In this document: piece after piece, positions 32,312-43,114 of the stretch
Layout: each line of letters opens with the position of its first letter
Position numbering within the stretch: the first letter of the stretch is position 1
Assembly: GCA_037447655.1 (NCBI GenBank)
Contig: JBBHKE010000248.1
Span: 371,247 to 435,246 of the forward strand
Reading direction: 5' to 3'
DNA length: 64,000 nt
From: Zygnema cylindricum
Lineage: Eukaryota > Streptophyta > Zygnematophyceae > Zygnematales > Zygnemataceae
Notes under the pieces: model-generated
Databases searched by the model: none
What the model was told of the DNA's origin: nothing
What the model saw: only the letters and a program-made list of their open reading frames with translations
Translations under genes and position numbers: made by a program

Positions 32312-33291
32312 TGATATAACAGTAATAGTGGATCGAACTTGGTCGTAAATGGGTATTTAAAGGTTAAGAATATAAAGTTATGAATTTGGTAGATGTCCGC
32401 AAAAGAAACGCGCGATTTGGAGTTTTAATTCAAAAGAAATAATGATGGGTGTATTTAGGTGACATCCTAGGGTCAAACTAACAAGTGGGTATCATTGAAA
32501 CGGGTTAACGGTCAAATTAGTACTGAAATTACGCGTGTACGTTTCATAAAGTACTAATGAAACATTTAGTCGTTTAGTGCGCACGATGCTTCGTTTCGTA
32601 CAATGTTTAGTACGAAACTTCACTTTCACTAAATGGAATTTCGTAGGTAGTTTCGCGTGCGAAATTTGCGACGCACGTTTGTGCAAAGTCGCGTTTTGTT
32701 TGGCGCGCACTTTTTCACGTAAATGTTACGTAGTGAAACGTAGCGTTTGATTGGTTGGTAAATGCTACGTAGTTAGTAAGAGATTTTGCACGTTTTTGCA
32801 TTGGTCAGTCTGAGTCCTAGCTGATCAATGATTGGCCTATGTAAAACCTGTTCAACGGCGAGTTGACTCTCGCCTGGCGAGTCTAGGGCGATGATGGATA
32901 AATAGTGAAGTTTGAGAGAAGAGTAGACATCTTTTCCTTTGGGAAAGGTTGGTGGAAATTTTGACTGATCTTGGTCTTGAGCGATTAAAACCAAATTGGA
33001 GCATTGGCATTTTGGCATTGAAATCTTTTACAAATTAAGTAGTGTTTTAGTGGTTAAGAGATAGAATTATTAAGAGTGGAGGGTAATGGAAAACATTTTA
33101 AAAAGAAGGGTTGAGCCACGAGGGCAAAAGACTAAGCTAATGTTATGTGGGTAGAAGCTTTTTCTAATTTAAAGTTTATCCTTATGTGAGTGCTTTCCAA
33201 TGTGGATGTGTATTTTTCCAATGTGTGGAATGTGTGGTTAAAATTGATTGAAGTAATGGAATTTTCTGAGAGGTAGGAGATCCTATTACAC
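32312..33291 (+). repeat. Gypsy 3' LTR
   Basis: It starts TGATATAACAG after the purine tract and ends CCTATTACA. Family C element sequence resumes at once (33292). No target duplication is visible because the left boundary is not an LTR end. Confidence 0.9.
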
Positions 33292-33630
33292 GGGATACCT
33301 GCAATTTTTTTTCTGTACATACGCGTGACGGGCACGGAAAAAAAAAAAGAGGACTTTCCCTCGTCCTAAAATTTTCCCACTCTTGTAGCGCCTGCGTGAG
33401 TCATTTTGCATTTGTTGTTTGGGCGGTACTTTAACTAAAATCACCCCCTCGAGGTGATTTTGGATGAAGTTTTTATTTGGGCTAGATTCTTTTGCTTGGG
33501 GATCGAAAAGGGGAAAACGCCAAAATGCGTTCGCATGACGACAAACACACCGTACCTCCAAAGTATGAATTGACATTCACCCTGCTTTGGTAAAAATGAT
33601 TTTTTCATACGGCTAAATTTTTTGTCAAAG
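33292..33630 (+). mobile_element. Family C element C1, right half
   Basis: It matches 34185-34540 of element C2 (shared ACC.CTGCA.ATTTTTTTTC, CTCGTCCTAAAATTTTCCCA and AATGCGTTC.CATGACGACA). Together with 25075-25292 it forms one family C element split by gypsy sequence. About 335 bp of the middle, relative to C2, are missing, and its right terminus is cut where C2 begins. Confidence 0.7.
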
Positions 33631-33641
33631 TTCCCTGAAAT

Positions 33642-34602
33642 TTAAGGGTATGTCCCCATATAAGCGATACTTTGAAAAAGTACTTTGGACTGTAATGAAG
33701 TGTTTCGTACTACTTTGAAAAGCGTCCCTATGTGCGAAAATGAAATCGGAACTTTCACATGTGACGGTTGTATACGTAGGTACAACTTTGTGACGGTTGA
33801 CGACGATTATGAAATTGGTGACTCTAATAAAAACAGCGATTGTTGTAGACGTCTACGTTTTTGTAATTTTGTGACATGGCAAATGTTTAGGGTTTTGTAA
33901 CATTATGACGTCACACTCACTTGTGACGTCACAGCTTCTAGAACTTCCGGCCATGGATACCCGATTTCATTTTCTCTACTTCTTTCGCTCTACTTGCTAT
34001 AAATATACACATAAAGGTAGTCAAAAAAAGTACTTTTCAAATATCTTTCATTTCATACCAGTTTTATCTTGCTTCATTCTAAAAAGTGTGAGATAAAAGT
34101 GCTAGTGTGAGAGGGAGAGGGGAGAGGCGACGACGATGCAAAATTCTACTGAGGACCCATAAATGAAATTGGAGGTCCGAGACCCCTGCAGATTTTTTTT
34201 CCGTACATCCTCGTCTTTTCCGTACATGCACGTGACGAGCAGGGAGAAAAATAGCGAGTACTCTCCCTCGTCCTAAAATTTTCCCACTCGTGTGGCGCGT
34301 GCATGGGTCATTTTTCATTCGTTGTTTCGGTGGTACTTTTTCTGAAATCAGGTCACGAGGTGATTTTGATGAAGTTTTTTGACGGGCTAGATTCTCTTGC
34401 CCGAGGGTCGATAAAAGGAAAATGCCAAAATGCGTTCACATGACGACAAACATGAAATACATTCAAAGTATCGACTTGAAGTTTGCTGCACTTTTAAAAA
34501 TTTATTTCTTTGTACGGCTAAAGTATTTCTCGTACGGAACTGCGTGTTGGGTGAAAACAACAGATTAAAGTCGATACTTCAATACATGGGGACGTACCCT
34601 AA
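33642..34602 (+). mobile_element. Family C (hAT-like) element C2
   Basis: An element of about 960 bp. The left end is TAAGGGTATGTCCCCATAT with CGATACTTTG behind it; the right end is CGATACTTCAATACATGGGG then ACGTACCCTAA. The long, imperfect inverted termini define the element. There is no recognisable transposase. I see no clear target duplication, so the superfamily is inferred only from the terminal AGGG(T)RCGTC word shared with C3. Confidence 0.7.
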
Positions 34603-34706
34603 GGAAAAAAGACAAGGAAAAGTACGCAGTCCTGAGCGATGCGAAGGGTAAAACTGCGAAACATAGAACAGAGCGTGCGACCTTGCGTGCCAAACGTATA
34701 CAAAAA

Positions 34707-35783
34707 TGTTGTTTTTGAAAACTTAGTTTCGTGCGTACGTGACCATTTATACGCTTAACACATTTCGTGCGTTTATTATTAACGTGGAGGTTTGAATGGA
34801 TTCACGGATTGGGGGAGCCGGATAAAACTAAAGTGAAGTAAGGGAGTTATTGAGTGGCGTAACTACGCAGTAAGAAATGGACGGCGGATAGCGAAGCGAT
34901 CCGATTTGAAATGTACGAAACATTGAAACATGCGCCGCCGCTACGGCGCGTCTATATGAGACAAATGAACTTTAAATATGACAACGCAGCTGCTACGACG
35001 CTGCGGTTATTTTTGGATCTGTCCAGGTATGTGACAACGCAGCTGCGACGAAGCTGACAACGTAGCTGCTGTTGATATGAATCAAGTCGGTGGACGAGAT
35101 TCATACGAATATCATAAGTGACTAAGCAAGTTGACGTTTCGGAGATGTCGGTGTAAATATTTGGTTGAACAGTGGTTTGTCCTTTTGTTAATTAGTTTAT
35201 TAGTATAGATTAATTCATTCTGACATACATCGAATTATTCGGGTATACTCGTAGTAATTTAGATAGGTGGTAGATAATGTACGGCTGGTATGCCTCCGTA
35301 CATACTGTAGTGAAATCTCTGAGTATAACTTGTAGGACTTAGATTATTGTGATATCGCAGTCAAGTTTCTCAAAGCAATGGCAAACTGTTTTCTGCATCT
35401 TTGACCTGTTGGTGTGATCACTCTGTTTGGTGCTTTCATGTGAAACTTTGTGGAGTTATTCTATGATATAGAATATATATGTTTGTGAAGTTTCATTGTA
35501 TTCCAGTATCTCTGTAAGATTCTGTGAGCAGTCTAAGTGGTTAGTTTGTGAAGCAGTCAACTGTTTTTGTGAAACTCTGGAGCTTATATCTTCTAGATGC
35601 CTTGGTGGATTTGGCTGTAACTTTGGGAGATTACATTGTTTATGGTATACTGCATATTGGCGCAGTTTGAGGTGATTCTGTTAACTTTAGAGTTATGTGT
35701 GCTGTCTGAAACACAGCTGTTTTTGAGGTAGTCTGTGGGTGTTTCCGTGAGTAATCCATGGCTGAAATAGGCTATGGACAACA
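34707..35783 (+). repeat. Copia-type 5' LTR
   Basis: 1077 bp, TG...CA. It contains a repeated ACAACGCAGCTGC word (about 34980-35070) and ends ...GGCTATGGACAACA. The gag ATG at 35758 lies inside its last 26 bases. Confidence 0.95.
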
Positions 35784-37359
35784 GGTTATGGGCCCACACC
35801 CATGGCTACCTATATTTGATGGATCAAAATATCACTACTGGAAGTGTGCGCTCGAGAGCTACTTCGAGATGATGGAGCTAATGGATGTGGTGGACGGTAC
35901 CTTGGCCGAAACATCAAATGGATGGAAAAGGAAAAATCATGAGTGTCTAAGGGTTATCAAGAACTCCTTGACTCAGGATTTGGTAATGCCATACCTATGT
36001 TTTAAAAGGGCGTCTGAATGATAGAAGAGCTTAGAATGTATGTATGCAAAGACGTCTTTATATCATTGGCTTAACAATGTTACCAAAATAGTTGAACACA
36101 AGTATGTAGGAGGTAGTATGGAGAAACACTGTATTGACTTACAAGTATTATTTGCAGAAAATAATTTGGCAGGAGGAAACTTTACAGATGCTCAACAAGT
36201 TATCTTGTTAATGAGAAGTCTACCTAAAGAATATAAGAGTGCGCTGGATCGATTGACTTTAATTGATAAAAAATATTGGAGTTTAACTATAGCTAGACGA
36301 GTTGTTCTAGATGAAGAAGCTAATAGAAAAGTTTTATCAAGTGAAAGGAATATAAAGGAATCTAAGTCTCGGTTTCAGAAAAGTAAAGGTAATAGTGAGT
36401 TTGGAGATCGGCCTAAGAATTGTTTTTACTGTAATGATTTAGGACATACCTTCAGGGTATGTCCATCGTATAAAAGTGCATGTGTTATAGGGAATTTCAG
36501 AGATGGATGGGACAACAACCTAGTCCGATCCCCAACAAGAAGGGAATCAAGTGCTTTCGTGAGTGAGGGACAAGACTCGACAAGTAACAAAAGGCATGCA
36601 CCGTGTGTTGACGAATTTATTTATTTACCCACCCTATGTGTTGTTCGGAACGAGGAGAAAGAGGTGAAAGAAAAGGATCCGGTTATTGTCAATATTTCTT
36701 ATGACATATTGGTAAGTGACACAAACTTACTAAAGGAAGAGGCAACTACAATAGGAGAAGTGGAAGGAAGTGAAAGGCACATGGAAGCGGAAGAAACTGG
36801 AAAAATTATTATCACCGAAAACAGTGAGGAAAAAGAAGTGTGTGAGATTAACGTAGAGGGAGAAGAGATTCCTGAAATAGGGGGAGTTAAAGAAGTAAAC
36901 TTAAAATTGATTAAAGAAAATTTCTTAGAAAAAGAGAACACTAAAATAAAAACAGAACTTAGAGAAAGGGAAAAAGAAGATGATAAAATAGGAAAGAGTG
37001 AAGTGCAACAAAATGGGGAATTAACATCAGACGTGGAAAATACTGTGGGTTTAAAAGTTATTGAACTCAAAGAAAAACCGACAAAAAATGTTAAGAAAAT
37101 AACGCTAAAGAAGACAGTTCATGAGAGGGGAAAAAGTCATAACTTTGGAGGAACATGGAAAATAGGAAAGAATACTAGGAAAAGGAAATATCAGCTTTCT
37201 GAAAAAAAGATCAGAATAAATATATTGAAAATAAATACAGTTAAGAGAAGTGGCAGATCTAGGGAAAAAGACCAAAAATTAGTGAGAAAAATTACACTGT
37301 ATAGAGGTAATGGGAAGGGAAACCATGGAAAAATTACAAAACAACTCAGGAGGTCATAG
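35758..37359 (+). pseudogene. Copia-type gag polyprotein with charged extension, interrupted by a double stop
   Basis: One frame runs from the ATG inside the LTR. It opens MAEIGYGQQVMGPHPWLPIF, then FDGSKYHYWKCALESYF and MELMDVVDGT (the DUF4219/UBN2-like gag start). Two consecutive stops, TGA TAG, sit at 36019-36024. It continues SLYHWLNNVTKIVEHKYVGG, LMRSLPKEYKSALDRLT and DEEANRKVLSS. A CX2CX4HX4C zinc knuckle, CFYCNDLGHTFRVC, lies at 36421-36462. The remaining 300 residues are Glu/Lys-rich with no pol motifs. The start in the LTR resembles Ty1. Downstream initiation at 36040 would give a 439-residue protein that keeps the knuckle. Confidence 0.85.
35784..35797 (+). promoter_or_regulatory. 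Half-tRNA primer-binding site (initiator tRNA-Met anticodon arm)
   Basis: GGTTATGGGCCCAC directly abuts the 5' LTR. It is complementary to the anticodon stem-loop of plant initiator tRNA-Met (GTGGGCCCATAACC), not to the tRNA 3' end. Drosophila copia has the same GGTTATGGGCCCA right after its LTR and is primed by a cleaved half-tRNA. The sequence match is direct; the priming mode is inferred. Confidence 0.85.
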
Positions 37360-37904
37360 GAAAACAAGGACAGACAGTTGGAGAAGAAAAATGTTTCAAA
37401 ATCGATCACACCGAAGAACGCAACCGGCGACGTTGAGAAAATGTGTGACAGAAAATGAGGGAGACTTGAACGACCGTTCAAGAAATTTTAAAGGAATTTT
37501 GTGCAGCAGCGTCATTAACATATATCAAAGGAAAGGGAAGGCGTGGATGTATGTAATAGGAGAGAAGGTGCAACAACTGTTTAATGAAAGTGTGTAGAGA
37601 CGAGATATTTTCGACAAATACTGATCATATGACTAAGTGACGATTACGGGTGGATTTCATATTTATTACAGAGGTGTTATATCATTAGTGAAAGGACAAT
37701 TTGGCGTTTATGGCATAGGGGGAGCTGTTACGGGACGATATTCAAATCTGTTAGTCTGTAAAATTCACAGAAATTAAGAAAATAGTTGATAAAGCTTTTA
37801 TGGAAGACAAAGAGTGTTTGGATATTAAATGATTAACTCGGCAAGAAGGTAGTTGTCAAGAAGGGGAAGTTTGGAAGATATGGCAGGAACGTAGCGGAAG
37901 CAGT

Positions 37905-38066
37905 GGTGAATCAGCAGAAGCAATTCGCATCGCAACGCAGCATAGCAACGCAACGGAAGCAGTGGTGAATTAGCGGAAGCAGTTCGCGTCGCAACGTAGC
38001 AACGCAACATAGCAACGCACCAACGAAGTATAGCAACGCAGCAACGATGTATAGCAACGCAACGAT
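37905..38066 (+). repeat. Internal minisatellite (AGCAACGCA-type)
   Basis: A cluster of short, imperfect repeats around TAGCAACGCAACG and GGAAGCAGTGGTGAAT, between the coding region and the 3' LTR of the copia-type element. Confidence 0.8.
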
Positions 38067-38130
38067 AGCACTGGTGGCGTTTGACACTTCAAACACTGCA
38101 AACTTTATTCCGGTGCACGAAACTAAATTT

Positions 38131-38139
38131 TCGGGGGAG
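38131..38139 (+). promoter_or_regulatory. Copia-type polypurine tract
   Basis: TCGGGGGAG lies directly before the 3' LTR start TGTTG. A second purine run, ATAGGGGGAG, at about 37717-37726 is a possible relic of a longer parent. Confidence 0.7.
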
Positions 38140-39215
38140 TGTTGTTTTTGAAAACTTAGTTTCGTGCGTACGCGACCTTTTATACGCTTAACACATTTCG
38201 TGCGTTTATTATTAACGTGGAGGTTTGAATGGATTCACGGATTGGGGGAGCCGGATAAAACTAAAGTGAAGTAAGGGAATTATTGAGTGGCGTAACTACG
38301 CAGTAAGAAATGGACGGCGGATAGCGAAGCGATCCGATTTGAAATGTACGAAACATTGAAACATGCGCCGCCGGTACGGCGCGTCTATATGAGACAAAAG
38401 AACTTTAAATATGACAACGCAGCTGCTACGACGCTGCGGTTATTTTTGGATATGTCCAGGTATGTGACAACGCAGCTGCGACGAAGCTGACAACGCAGCT
38501 GCTGTTGATATGAATCAAGTCGGTGGACGAGATTCATACGAATATCATAAGTGACTAAGCAAGTTGACGTTTCGGAGATGTCGGTGTAAATATTTGGTTG
38601 AACAGTGGTTTGTCCTTTTGTTAATTAGTTTATTAGTATAGATTAATTCATTCTGACATACATCGAATTATTCGGGTATACTCGTAGTAATTTAGATAGG
38701 TGGTAGATAATGTACGGCTGGTATGCCTCCGTACATACTGTAGTGAAATCTCTGAGTATAACTTGTAGGACTTAGATTATTGTGATATCGCAATCAAGTT
38801 TCTCAAAGCAATGGAAACTGTTTTCTGCATCTTTGACCTGTTGGTGTGATCACTGTGTTTGGTGCTTTCATGTGAAACTTTGTGGAGTTATTCTATGATA
38901 TAGAATATATATGTTTGTGAAGTTTCATTGTATTCCAGTATCTCTGTAAGATTCTGTGAGCAGTCTAAGTGGTTAGTTTGTGAAGCTGTCAACTGTTTTT
39001 GTGAAACTCTGGAGCTTATATCTTCTAGATGCCTTGGTGGATTTGGCTGTAACTTTGGGAGATTACATTGTTTATGGTATACTGCATATTGGCGCAGTTT
39101 GAGGTGATTCTGTTAACTTTAGAGTTATGTGTGCTGTCTGAAACACAGCTGTTTTTGAGGTAGTCTGTGGGTGTTTCCGTGAGTAATCCATGGCTGAAAT
39201 AGGCTATGGACAACA
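38140..39215 (+). repeat. Copia-type 3' LTR
   Basis: 1076 bp, nearly identical to 34707-35783. Examples of differences: GTGACCATTTA versus GCGACCTTTTA, GCAGTC versus GCAATC, and one A lost in the GGCAAACTG segment. It is followed at once by the AAAAA target duplication. Confidence 0.95.
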
Positions 39216-39326
39216 AAAAACAGTGCAGTCGCAATTTACATCAAGCGAGGGGAAAAATGTACGGACATAACTACACCTATCGTATTTTTTCCCGCTGCGC
39301 AGTTTTGTTGATGTCTTGTAATAGTA

Positions 39327-39524
39327 CACCGTGAATCGTTATTAGCCTTATGTACACTATATCGGCACCCCAAATTTTTGACATTGATACCTTAAAAATA
39401 ATAAATTACACTATTTAAGGATGTGGACCACGATCTGCCATGTCTCCTGGAACTAAATTAGAATGATGACGCTAATTTTTTCTTTACACTAATAATTTCT
39501 ATACGCTAATAACGATTCATGGTG
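39327..39524. mobile_element. Family B MITE copy
   Basis: 198 bp, flanked by TA. The left end is CACCGTGAATCGTTATTAG and the right end CTAATAACGATTCATGGTG. The interior includes CATGTCTCCTGGAACTAAAT and a run near 39360 (CGGCACCCCAAATTTTTGAC) shared with the 40-kb copies in the opposite order. Confidence 0.85.
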
Positions 39525-40084
39525 TACTGTACTGTACGGTCCTATAGTGGATGTGCAACTCTCGATGGGGAAAATATTTCGACGAAGGGGAATGTGCTAA
39601 AAAAACAGCAAAGGTAAATCAACAGCAAAGGTTTTTACACATTTTAAAAAACGACACACGACTTTGTTTTGTGATTTCCGTACAGGCTTACAGAGTCGTA
39701 CATGTATAATATAAATTCGTCACTACATTTACACGTGTATAAATCATTTTTATCAATTACAGAAATTTAAGAGGATTGAAGATTTTTGCGCATCGTTTTG
39801 AACGCCCGTCCAAAAAAATTTGAAAGCAGATTTGCGCCAAACTTCTCGGAACCAAATCTGCAGATGTGGCCAATTCGATCGGCTGACACTGCCGAGACGT
39901 AAGTTCGACGTAAGTTCTCATAAGTTCTTTGCATACCCAGGTGCCAAATGTTTCTTCTGCTTGTGGCCCATCTCGCACGCGTCACAACGAACCAGAGCGG
40001 CTTTTGTTTTTTACATGCGGTGTTGTCGTCCAAAAATGAAACTACAGTACAAAGCCAATCGCTGTTAGAGTCAAGGATTAAACA

Positions 40085-40861
40085 CACCTTGAATCGTTAT
40101 TAGCGTATAGAAATTATTAGTGTAAAGAAAAAAATAGCGTTATTAATTCTATTTTAGTGTCAGGAGACGTGGCAGATTATGGTCCACGCCCTTAAATAGT
40201 GTAATTTATTATATTTAAGGTATCAATGTCAAAATTTTGGGGTGCCGATATAGCGTACATAAGGCTAATAACGATTCACGGTGTAGCGTCAAAAAATAAT
40301 TAGCGTTATTGATTCTTATTTAGTGCCTGAGACGTGGTAGATTATGGTCCACGTCCTTAAATAACGTTATTAATTCTATTTTAGGTTTTGGGGTCAAAAT
40401 TTAGGGGCACCGTATTAGCGTTATATACTCTAATAGCCATTGGCGGTGTACAGTACACCTTCAATCGTTATTAGCGTATATAAATTATTAGTGTCAAGAA
40501 AAAATTAGCGTCATTCATTCTACTTTAGTGCCAGGAGACGTGGCAGATTATGGATTACGTCCTTAAATAGTGTAATTTATTATATTTAAGGTATCAATGT
40601 CAAAATTTTGGGGTGCCGACATAGCGTACATAAGGCTAATAACGATTCGCGGTGTACACTATTTAAGGACGTGGACCATAATCTGCCACGTCTCTTGGAA
40701 CTAAATTTGAATGAATGACGCTAATTTTTTCTTTACAATAATAATTTCTATCCGCTAATAACGATTCAAGTTGTACAGTACACCGCCAATCGTTATTAGT
40801 GTTGTGTACACTAATTCCGTCCTGCTTTTTTTTTTTTATTCTCCATTAGTGTAGTTCATTC
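40085..40861. mobile_element. Cluster of family B MITEs, partly nested or truncated
   Basis: Full copies lie at 40085-40283 (CACCTTGAATCG... to ...CGATTCACGGTG) and 40456-40654 (CACCTTCAATCG... to ...CGATTCGCGGTG), both followed by TA. Between and after them are half elements: 40286-40446 ending AATAGCCATTGGCGGTG, 40657-40778 ending AACGATTCAAGTTGTA, and one starting CACCGCCAATCGTTATTAG at about 40788. The cluster is absent from the homologous segment at 48.05 kb. Confidence 0.8.
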
Positions 40862-41436
40862 CATAGTTTAAAAGTAGGTGACAGTACACCCATACAATAT
40901 GCCTTTTGTACGTAAATTTTACAATACTACCTTAAGACCCATATTGTATTGGCCGCAAAATGAAATAAAATAGTAACAGGGTTGAGTTGCACATGGTTCG
41001 ATATAGAATTAAACGTCATGTCTAAATTTGAAAAAATAACGGACCAAAAAATATTTTTCTATGAGTTTTGAACGACTTTTTATTTAAACCATCAGATTTG
41101 GACGATCTGACGGTCGTTGATGAAAGTAACGATCTAAGAAGATCACATGAAAAGCCCATAACACAACTTGCGACAGAACTATCGTCAGATTCGTCCGCGG
41201 GTTTTTTTTTTCCTGGTTTTTTTTCCCGCGCAATGTCATCCTACGTCGTGTAAGTTCGCTAAGAAATTCCGCTCGGCGGCGTGCGCTGTACTATGAGCAT
41301 ACGTCAGATTCCTACGCTCGTACAAGGGTGTGCACAGCACACACCCATACAGTATGCCTACGTTGCGAGAGTTTTGTTCCAAGCTTTGTGCGCCTACCAA
41401 AGGCCTACCATAAAAAACGCCTACTTTTGAACTATG
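40862..41436 (-). mobile_element. Family A MITE copy A2 (long form)
   Basis: 575 bp, in inverse orientation to A1. It has CATAGTTTAAAAGTAGG and CCTACTTTTGAACTATG ends. It carries a 200-bp internal segment (about 41190-41390, including TTCCCGCGCAATGTCATCC) not present in A1, A3, A5 or A6. Flanking octamers GTTCATTC and ATTCATTA share TTCATT. Confidence 0.85.
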
Positions 41437-41479
41437 ATTCATTATATTTTTTCTTTATTCTATTTAGCGTTAAATTCCG

Positions 41480-41665
41480 TACATTAACGTACAAAACCGT
41501 ACAATTTACAGTAAATGCTGTACCTCTTACATAAATTCTCCGTTCAGTTTACTGAACAAAAAGTACATCGCGTTTTTTGCCGATTTATTCAACAGTCACG
41601 AATTATATGTTTTAAACGGAAAAAAGGAAAAAATCGCGCGATTTGAACAACTATGATTTTTCTAC
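41480..41665 (-). repeat. Family E repeat, inverted copy
   Basis: This is the inverse of sequence at 61545-61760 and 62318-62500. Shared words are TTCAGTTTACTG, GTACATCGCGTTTTTTG(C), CAGTCACGAATTATA and AAAATCGCGCGATTTGAACAA. The function and true ends are unknown. Confidence 0.6.
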
Positions 41666-41689
41666 ATATTTTCAAATTTTGGTACAGAA

Positions 41690-41995
41690 CATAGTTCAAA
41701 AGTAGGCGTTTTTATAGTAGGCCTTTGGTCGGCGCCTTTATCGTAAGTTGTGTTATGGGATTTTCATGTGATCTTCTTAGATCGCTACTTTTATCAGCGA
41801 CCGTCCGATCGTCCGAATCTGACGGTGTAAATAAAAAAATTTGGTTCGAATGTTTTAATTGGTCCAATTCTTGGTCCGAATGTTTTAATTGGTCCTAATA
41901 GGTCCGAATACAATATGGGTCTTAAGGTCATATTGTATGTTTTGCATACAATAGGCATATTGTATGGGCCTACTTTCACCTACTTTTGAACTATG
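41690..41995 (+). mobile_element. Family A MITE copy A3, perfect 8-bp target duplication
   Basis: 306 bp, with CATAGTTCAAAAGTAGG and CCTACTTTTGAACTATG ends. GTACAGAA flanks both sides exactly (41682-41689 and 41996-42003). The octamer fits the nTnnnnAn preference of hAT transposases. Confidence 0.92.
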
Positions 41996-42540
41996 GTACA
42001 GAAAGTACAGTGCGAGATTACCGTACGAAGCTGTTTGTGATCTTGTTTAGAATATTTTGTCAAAAATATTTTCGCGGATATAGCAGATTCCTCTCCGTCG
42101 AATTATTACAAAGTAATGACAAATAAACATATTATAATAATAATATTCCCCAAGTAAAAATCAAGTGTTTCCCAATATTAGATCCAATCTTCATCGCGTT
42201 TAACGGTACCGTACAATACCGTACAATACCGTACAGATAAATGTTCCTCGGACGTTTTACGACTCTTATCTAATGGGCATTGAACTTGCCAATTTCATAT
42301 TTTAGTGCGTACATAAACATCGCACTTTAATCTATCGTTTCTTGCGTCAACACAGCTGTCTTCAGCCGTCGATCGTATCGTAGACGTAAAAACTTTACTG
42401 CATAATCCCAACCGTTCGATGCTCCTCGACATTCTTCCGTACCACCAGCGACGGTTTTGTACTTTTGCGTCAGATTTTGACCAGCCTCTGTTCGAATCAA
42501 AGTCATCCACGTCACCACTCTCCGAGAGAATATGTTCAAT

Positions 42541-43114
42541 CATAGTTCAAAAGTAGGTGACAGTACACCCATACAATATGCCTTTTGTACGTAAATTTTA
42601 CAATACTACCTTAAGACCCATATTGTATTGGCCGCAAAATGAAATAAAATAGTAACAGGGTTGAGTTGCACATGGTTCGATATAGAATTAAACGTCATGT
42701 CTAAATTTGAAAAAATAACGGACCAAAAAATATTTTTCTATGAGTTTTGAACGACTTTTTATTTAAACCATCAGATTTGGACGATCTGACGGTCGTTGAT
42801 GAAAGTAACGATCTAAGAAGATCACATGAAAAGCCCATAACACAACTTGCGACAGAACTATCGTCAGATTCGTCCGCGGGTTTTTTTTTTCCTGGTTTTT
42901 TTTCCCGCGCAATGTCATCCTACGTCGTGTAAGTTCGCTAAGAAATTCCGCTCGGCGGCGTGCGCTGTACTATGAGCATACGTCAGATTCCTACGCTCGT
43001 ACAAGGGTGTGCACAGCACACACCCATACAGTATGCCTACGTTGCGAGAGTTTTGTTCCAAGCTTTGTGCGCCTACCAAAGGCCTACCATAAAAACGCCT
43101 ACTTTTGAACTATG
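42541..43114 (-). mobile_element. Family A MITE copy A4 (long form, near-identical to A2)
   Basis: 574 bp, differing from A2 by a few bases. The identity continues about 30 bp past the right terminus (ATTCATTATATTTTTTCTTT and on), which a fresh transposition would not carry. The left flank (ATGTTCAAT) gives no convincing target duplication. Confidence 0.88.

Larger units (their letters stand above)
25714..33291 (+). mobile_element. Ty3/gypsy LTR retrotransposon, degenerate (chromovirus-like)
   Basis: A 7.6-kb element with 979/980-bp LTRs (25714-26692 and 32312-33291) that start TGATATAACAG and end ATTACA. A tRNA-Met-type PBS follows the 5' LTR and a purine tract precedes the 3' LTR. Internal order: gag, aspartic protease, reverse transcriptase, RNase H, integrase, chromodomain-like tail. 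Protease-RT-RNase H-integrase order is diagnostic of Ty3/gypsy. Many stops and at least one frameshift break the coding region. The LTRs differ at numerous positions, so the insertion is older than the copia-type element at 34707. It lies within family C element C1. Confidence 0.92.
34707..39215 (+). mobile_element. Copia-type, gag-only LTR retrotransposon (non-autonomous, structurally complete)
   Basis: A 4509-bp element with LTRs at 34707-35783 and 38140-39215 (TGTTGTTTTTGAAAAC to GGACAACA). It is flanked by a 5-bp target duplication AAAAA (34702-34706 and 39216-39220). The LTRs differ at only about eleven positions by eye, so the insertion is recent. The 2.36-kb interior encodes a copia-type gag and a long charged extension but no protease, integrase or reverse transcriptase. 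It would therefore need enzymes from another element. Its PBS is of the half-tRNA type. I class it as copia from the gag and the PBS; it is a TR-GAG/LARD-like derivative. Confidence 0.93.

Noticed and set aside
36660-37359. Glu/Lys-rich tail of the copia-type frame as a separate host gene
   Set aside because: It is continuous in frame with the gag zinc knuckle and lies between matched LTRs.
37905-38066. CRISPR-like or satellite array
   Set aside because: The repeats are short, irregular and without unique spacers, and they sit inside a retrotransposon; simple minisatellite expansion explains them.
41068-42932. Two identical 61-codon frames (41068-41253 and 42747-42932)
   Set aside because: They are the same stretch of the long-form family A MITE copied twice; other copies do not keep the frame.
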